Shown here: one piece after another, positions 60,703 to 64,000 of the stretch | Layout of the letters: each line of letters opens with the position of its first letter | How positions within the stretch are numbered: the stretch's first letter is position 1 | Source of the DNA: Cognataquiflexum rubidum | GTDB lineage: Bacteria > Bacteroidota > Bacteroidia > Cytophagales > Cyclobacteriaceae | Assembly (NCBI RefSeq): GCF_022538115.1 | Contig: NZ_JAKZAL010000016.1 | Coordinates: 62,001 to 126,000, forward strand | Reading direction: 5' to 3' | Length of the DNA: 64,000 bases | Made by a program: the position numbers and the translations under genes | The notes under the pieces: generated by a model | What the model was told of the DNA's origin: nothing | The model's database searches: none | What the model saw: only the letters and a program-made list of their open reading frames with translations

Positions 60703-61863
60703 ATGATTCTAAGAAAAAATTATTTAATTCTGATTGTTTTAATATCTGTTTTTTCTTGTGAAAATGAGAGGAAACAAAATGTTTATAACCTTACAATTGA
60801 CATAGAAAGTGTAAGTGGAATTTCCCATAGTGACATTTTTAAGGGATATTCTATTGTCCCTCTTGAAACTAATCGGAACACGCTTATTGGAGAAATTTCC
60901 AAAATTATACTTTCAGAAAATTTGATTTTTGTACTTGATAGTAAAATTTCAAATTCTGTTTTCATATATAGTAAAAATGGAAAATTAGTAAATAAAATAG
61001 AAAGTAAAGGTACTGGACCGGGTGAGCTTTTTTCGCCGGTTAATATTGAGATAAATGAAGAGGATAAAGAATTAATAGTATTTGACGGGAAGCTTGGTAA
61101 ATTTTTGTATTATGACTTTAAGGGTAATTTTTTAAAAGAGAAGAGAAAAACAGAAATAATTTCCGTTTTTGATATGTTCTTTCAAAATAGTCATTTTTAT
61201 TTTGTTGATGATCAATCTGAAGATTGGCACAGTCGGTTGCTCGTGACAGACAAAAATTTAAATGAAACAAAAAGATTAGACACATTTTTTGAAGGAGACT
61301 TTAAGATCATGAATGGTAAAAAATCAAGGTATTTTTATGAATCTCATGACGGTAATGGGATTTTTTACAAAGAGAGAAACCATAATAGGTTGGTTAAAAT
61401 TGAAGGAAATATTGTAAGTAATCAGTATTTATTTTCGTTTTCTTCACTGGAATTTGAGCCAGATCCTGCAAGAACCTACGAAGCATTTGAATTCAGTAAG
61501 GAATTTTGGCAAAGTGATAAATATGCACTTGGAGATGAAATAATTGATTCAAATAATTATACTCTTCTTTCAGTCAATAAAGGTTCGGAGTTCAAATTGG
61601 CACTTTGGGAGAAGGAAGGAAATGGAGTTAAAATGATTAAAAGTATTAAAAATGATATGGACGGAATTTCCCCTGACATCAATGGTATACCTCCATATAA
61701 TGTAAAAGCTAACTATTTTATTTGGGCTTTGCATCCGGCAGATTTGGCAGATTTTCATGGACTCAAAAATCAAAGCCAAAATCCATATTTGGATTTTTTT
61801 TCAAAATATAAAATTGACCTTGACGATAATCCCATTTTGTTTATCTACACATTTAAAGATTGA
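60703..61863 (+). CDS. 6-bladed beta-propeller lipoprotein
   Basis: 386 residues from ATG 60703; a GTG one codon earlier is possible. MILRKNYLILIVLISVFSC is a lipoprotein signal with Cys at 19. The repeat-like blades include FKGYSIVPLETNRNTLIGEI, SKIILSENLIFVLDSKISN, SVFIYSKNGKLVNKIESKG and TGPGELFSPVNIEIN, which match the Bacteroidota 6-bladed beta-propeller family (BF2992/DUF4934-like). Its job is not known. Codon usage is much richer in A and T than in the RND genes that follow, so the peptide and propeller pair may be a recent arrival. Confidence 0.75.
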   Translation: MILRKNYLILIVLISVFSCENERKQNVYNLTIDIESVSGISHSDIFKGYSIVPLETNRNTLIGEISKIILSENLIFVLDSKISNSVFIYSKNGKLVNKIESKGTGPGELFSPVNIEINEEDKELIVFDGKLGKFLYYDFKGNFLKEKRKTEIISVFDMFFQNSHFYFVDDQSEDWHSRLLVTDKNLNETKRLDTFFEGDFKIMNGKKSRYFYESHDGNGIFYKERNHNRLVKIEGNIVSNQYLFSFSSLEFEPDPARTYEAFEFSKEFWQSDKYALGDEIIDSNNYTLLSVNKGSEFKLALWEKEGNGVKMIKSIKNDMDGISPDINGIPPYNVKANYFIWALHPADLADFHGLKNQSQNPYLDFFSKYKIDLDDNPILFIYTFKD

Positions 61864-61967
61864 TTTTTTCATTTTGAACTTACTTTTTCAAACTTTTTAA
61901 CATCAACCCTTTTGAATTTGTTTAATAACTTAGTTTATTGTAATCCTATTCAATAACCACAAGTAAT

Positions 61968-63035
61968 ATGCGTCGTGTTCCTGTATTTTTATTTGCCCTT
62001 GTCTTGATAGTGTTCGCTTCCTGCAAGGAAGAAAAAGCCGAAAGTCAGGATCAACCCTTGGAAGCCTTCCGTGGCGAAGTGGCTGCTACTCCTGTCCGGA
62101 TAGCCAAAGCCGAGAAGCGGACCTTTGATTACCTGATCAATGCCTCCGGCAAAATCGAAGCAGCAGAGCAGGTCAAAATCATTGCCGAGCGGCCGGGATA
62201 CCTCATAGAACTTACCGTGAAGGAAGGTGACTTTGTCGAAAAAGGCAAAATCCTCGCCCGCCTCGATCAGACCGAAAGCCTGCTGAACCTTGAGAAAGCC
62301 AAAATAGAACTTAAGAATGCTGAAGTGAATTATAAGTCCGAGATCCTGAGCTTCGAAAGCATCATGAACAGCGGTGATACCGACAGAATCACGCAGGTGC
62401 AGGAGCAGCTTAAGGCCAAGAGTGGGCTTTTTTCGGCTGAAATCGCTGTCAAGGAAGCGCAGATGGACCTGGACAAGACGGTGATCAAATCCCCGATTTC
62501 GGGCAGGGTAGCCGACCTCAAGACCAAGCGGGGAAGCCTCGTCAAGTCAGGCGACGAAATGCTCGAAGTCATCAATACGGCTGCACTAGAACTCAAAGTG
62601 AAAGTCCTGGAATCCGACATCAACCTTATTTCCCTTGGCCAAAAAGCAGAAATCCTTCCTGTCGGTGGCGGGGAAGGAATCAGCGGTTCGGTCAGGAGTA
62701 TCAATCCCAAAGTGGATGAAAACGGACTTGTCCAAGTCAATATCCTGATCAACGGAGGCAAAGGATTGCTTCCCGGGATGAACGCCCGTGCCATCATCCG
62801 CGCCCCACAAAACAACAGCATCGTCGTACCCAAGCAGGCTTTGGTCTACCGTTCCGGCAGGCCTGTAGTCTTCACCATAGAGAAAGAGGAATCCAAATGG
62901 AACTATGTCGAAGTCGGCAAGGACAACGGTCAGGAAGTCGAAATCCTCAGCGGCATTGAATCCGGCATGACCGTCATCACTTCCAACAACCTGCAGCTTG
63001 CACATCAGGCACCTGTACAAATCCTCAAAGACTAA
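61968..63035 (+). CDS. RND efflux periplasmic adaptor (HlyD/MFP family) lipoprotein
   Basis: 355 residues. MRRVPVFLFALVLIVFASC is a lipoprotein signal. It has the lipoyl-type half motifs (ASGKIEAAEQVKIIAERPGY and VIKSPISGRVADLKTKRGS) on each side of a helical hairpin, and a beta-barrel region (VKVLESDINLISLGQKAEIL). The adaptor joins an inner membrane RND pump to an outer membrane channel. It is 5 bp before the permease gene. Confidence 0.92.
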   Translation: MRRVPVFLFALVLIVFASCKEEKAESQDQPLEAFRGEVAATPVRIAKAEKRTFDYLINASGKIEAAEQVKIIAERPGYLIELTVKEGDFVEKGKILARLDQTESLLNLEKAKIELKNAEVNYKSEILSFESIMNSGDTDRITQVQEQLKAKSGLFSAEIAVKEAQMDLDKTVIKSPISGRVADLKTKRGSLVKSGDEMLEVINTAALELKVKVLESDINLISLGQKAEILPVGGGEGISGSVRSINPKVDENGLVQVNILINGGKGLLPGMNARAIIRAPQNNSIVVPKQALVYRSGRPVVFTIEKEESKWNYVEVGKDNGQEVEILSGIESGMTVITSNNLQLAHQAPVQILKD

Positions 63036-63040
63036 TCGCC

Positions 63041-64000
63041 ATGGTAAGGTTTTTATTGGCAAGACCCATAGCTGTGTTGATGGTTTTTTTGGCCTTGATG
63101 GTCTTTTCGGTCATCGTGTTCAGGACGCTTCCGATTTCACTTTTGCCTCCGATCGATGTCCCTCAGATCGTCATCAAAGTCAATTATCCCAACGCTTCTC
63201 CTGAGGCCATAGAGCAGAATGTGCTTTCCCCGATCCGGGAAGGCCTGATGACACTCAATGGTCTGGAAGATGTCGAAAGCAAAGCCGGAAGCGAAACAGG
63301 CACGATCCGACTGACTTTTGATTATGGTACCAAGATGGAACTGGCCTATATCGATGTCAATGAAAAGATCGATAGACTTACCAACAGCCTTCCTTCGGAC
63401 CTTTCCCGTCCCCAAGTCATCCGGATCAATACCAATGACATTCCTGTCGTCCGGGTGCAGGTCATTCCCAAACCTGGATTTGACTTTACAGAAATCAGTC
63501 AGTTGACCGAAAATGTCCTGAAGAAGAGGATCGAACAGTTGGAAGGGGTTTCCTTGGTCGATATCAACGGCAAAAAGGAGCGCATCATCACCGTCACCCC
63601 GGACAAAGCTGCCCTCCGTGCCCTTGGCATGACGGAAGACAATGTGATCAATGCCATCCAATTTGGCAATGAAGAACTTCCCGGCATCAGCGTGGAGGAC
63701 GGTCAGTTCAGGTATTACCTGCGGTTGGCGACAAGGGTGGATTCTCCCGACGACATCATGAAGCTTCCCGTCACTTCCGACAAGGGCGTTACCGTTGATT
63801 TGGCTAGGGTCGCCACAGTGCAATACGAGACGAACGAGGTTTTGGGACACCACCTTTTTGGCGAAAAAGAGGGATTGGTGATCACGGTGCACAAGCAGGC
63901 TTCCGCCAAGATGAACGAACTCCTTCCCAAGGTATATGAAGCCATTGAGTTGTTCAAAGCGGATTACAACCAAGTGGATTTTGAGCTGACGCAAGACCAA
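63041..64000 (+). CDS. RND efflux pump permease, N-terminal part (runs off the window)
   Basis: An open frame of 320 codons begins ATG GTA AGG at 63041 and continues to the last base. It starts MVRFLLARPIAVLMVFLALM, the first transmembrane helix of the AcrB/HAE family. TLPISLLPPIDVPQIVIKVN, SPEAIEQNVLSPIREGLMTL and DYGTKMELAYIDVNEKIDRL are periplasmic porter-domain signatures, and LGMTEDNVINAIQFGNEELP follows. The full protein would be about 1000 residues. It forms a drug or metabolite pump with the adaptor upstream. Confidence 0.95.
   Translation, partial: MVRFLLARPIAVLMVFLALMVFSVIVFRTLPISLLPPIDVPQIVIKVNYPNASPEAIEQNVLSPIREGLMTLNGLEDVESKAGSETGTIRLTFDYGTKMELAYIDVNEKIDRLTNSLPSDLSRPQVIRINTNDIPVVRVQVIPKPGFDFTEISQLTENVLKKRIEQLEGVSLVDINGKKERIITVTPDKAALRALGMTEDNVINAIQFGNEELPGISVEDGQFRYYLRLATRVDSPDDIMKLPVTSDKGVTVDLARVATVQYETNEVLGHHLFGEKEGLVITVHKQASAKMNELLPKVYEAIELFKADYNQVDFELTQDQ

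Noticed and set aside
63137-64000. Long minus-strand frame of 287 codons at the right edge
   Set aside because: It is antisense to the RND permease, whose plus-strand translation has clear family motifs.

Overview
The window looks like a chromosomal segment of a Bacteroidota bacterium, most likely Cytophagales and close to Cyclobacteriaceae (Algoriphagus-like). The reasons are a SusC/SusD pair, a T9SS type B (CHU_C) C-terminal end, many lipoproteins with Bacteroidota-style lipoboxes, a Bacteroidota-type UbiA prenyltransferase, several DUF4143 ATPases, and palindromic intergenic repeats of the kind seen in this phylum. The taxon is an inference; there is no rRNA in the window. I see no tRNA, rRNA, CRISPR array or intact insertion sequence.

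Layout. 1-337: 3' end of a secreted T9SS cargo protein. 581-3230: sugar MFS transporter and a GH140-like (DUF4038) glycosidase. 3265-3749: a RelE/ParE toxin-antitoxin pair whose toxin has no ATG, GTG or TTG start. 3809-32521: a large carbohydrate utilisation locus, mostly on the minus strand: galactokinase, a GH9-like enzyme, two large alpha/alpha-toroid-like lipoproteins, a GH43-like enzyme, a glycosidase remnant, two FAD-dependent oxidoreductases around a sodium/solute symporter, a protein with an ApbE-type flavinylation motif, a GH2 enzyme, SusD, SusC, a divergent LacI regulator with a 24-bp palindrome in the shared promoter region, aldose 1-epimerase and a second LacI regulator. SusC/SusD would bind and import glycans, the secreted enzymes would trim them, the symporter and MFS carrier would import products, and GalM/GalK would start galactose breakdown. 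32547-45483: mainly housekeeping genes (M28 peptidase, cysS, a second RelE/ParE-like pair, purH, purN, a DUF4143 ATPase, UbiA prenyltransferase, Xaa-Pro aminopeptidase, PafA-like phosphatase, homogentisate dioxygenase-like protein, CsbD). 45567-52987: GH16, hipBA, Y-family polymerase, a calcineurin-like phosphoesterase and a second DUF4143 ATPase. 52988-54015: a 1-kb repeat-rich gap without a gene. 54016-59035: SbcCD and a PIN-domain toxin-antitoxin pair. 59474-64000: RlpA-like protein, a cysteine-rich small secreted protein next to a 6-bladed beta-propeller lipoprotein, and an RND efflux adaptor plus the start of its permease, which runs off the window end.

Most interesting signals. (1) Each of the two DUF4143 ATPase genes has its own tandem array of 20-bp palindromes with the same 7-N6-7 geometry directly against the start codon. 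One array has four units at an exact 33-bp period; the other has two units at 22 bp and is duplicated 2 kb downstream with no gene behind it. (2) The RelE/ParE toxin at 3265-3570 appears to start at ATT. (3) A periplasmic FAD enzyme sits beside a putatively flavinylated protein inside a polysaccharide locus. (4) The cysteine-rich peptide and beta-propeller pair.
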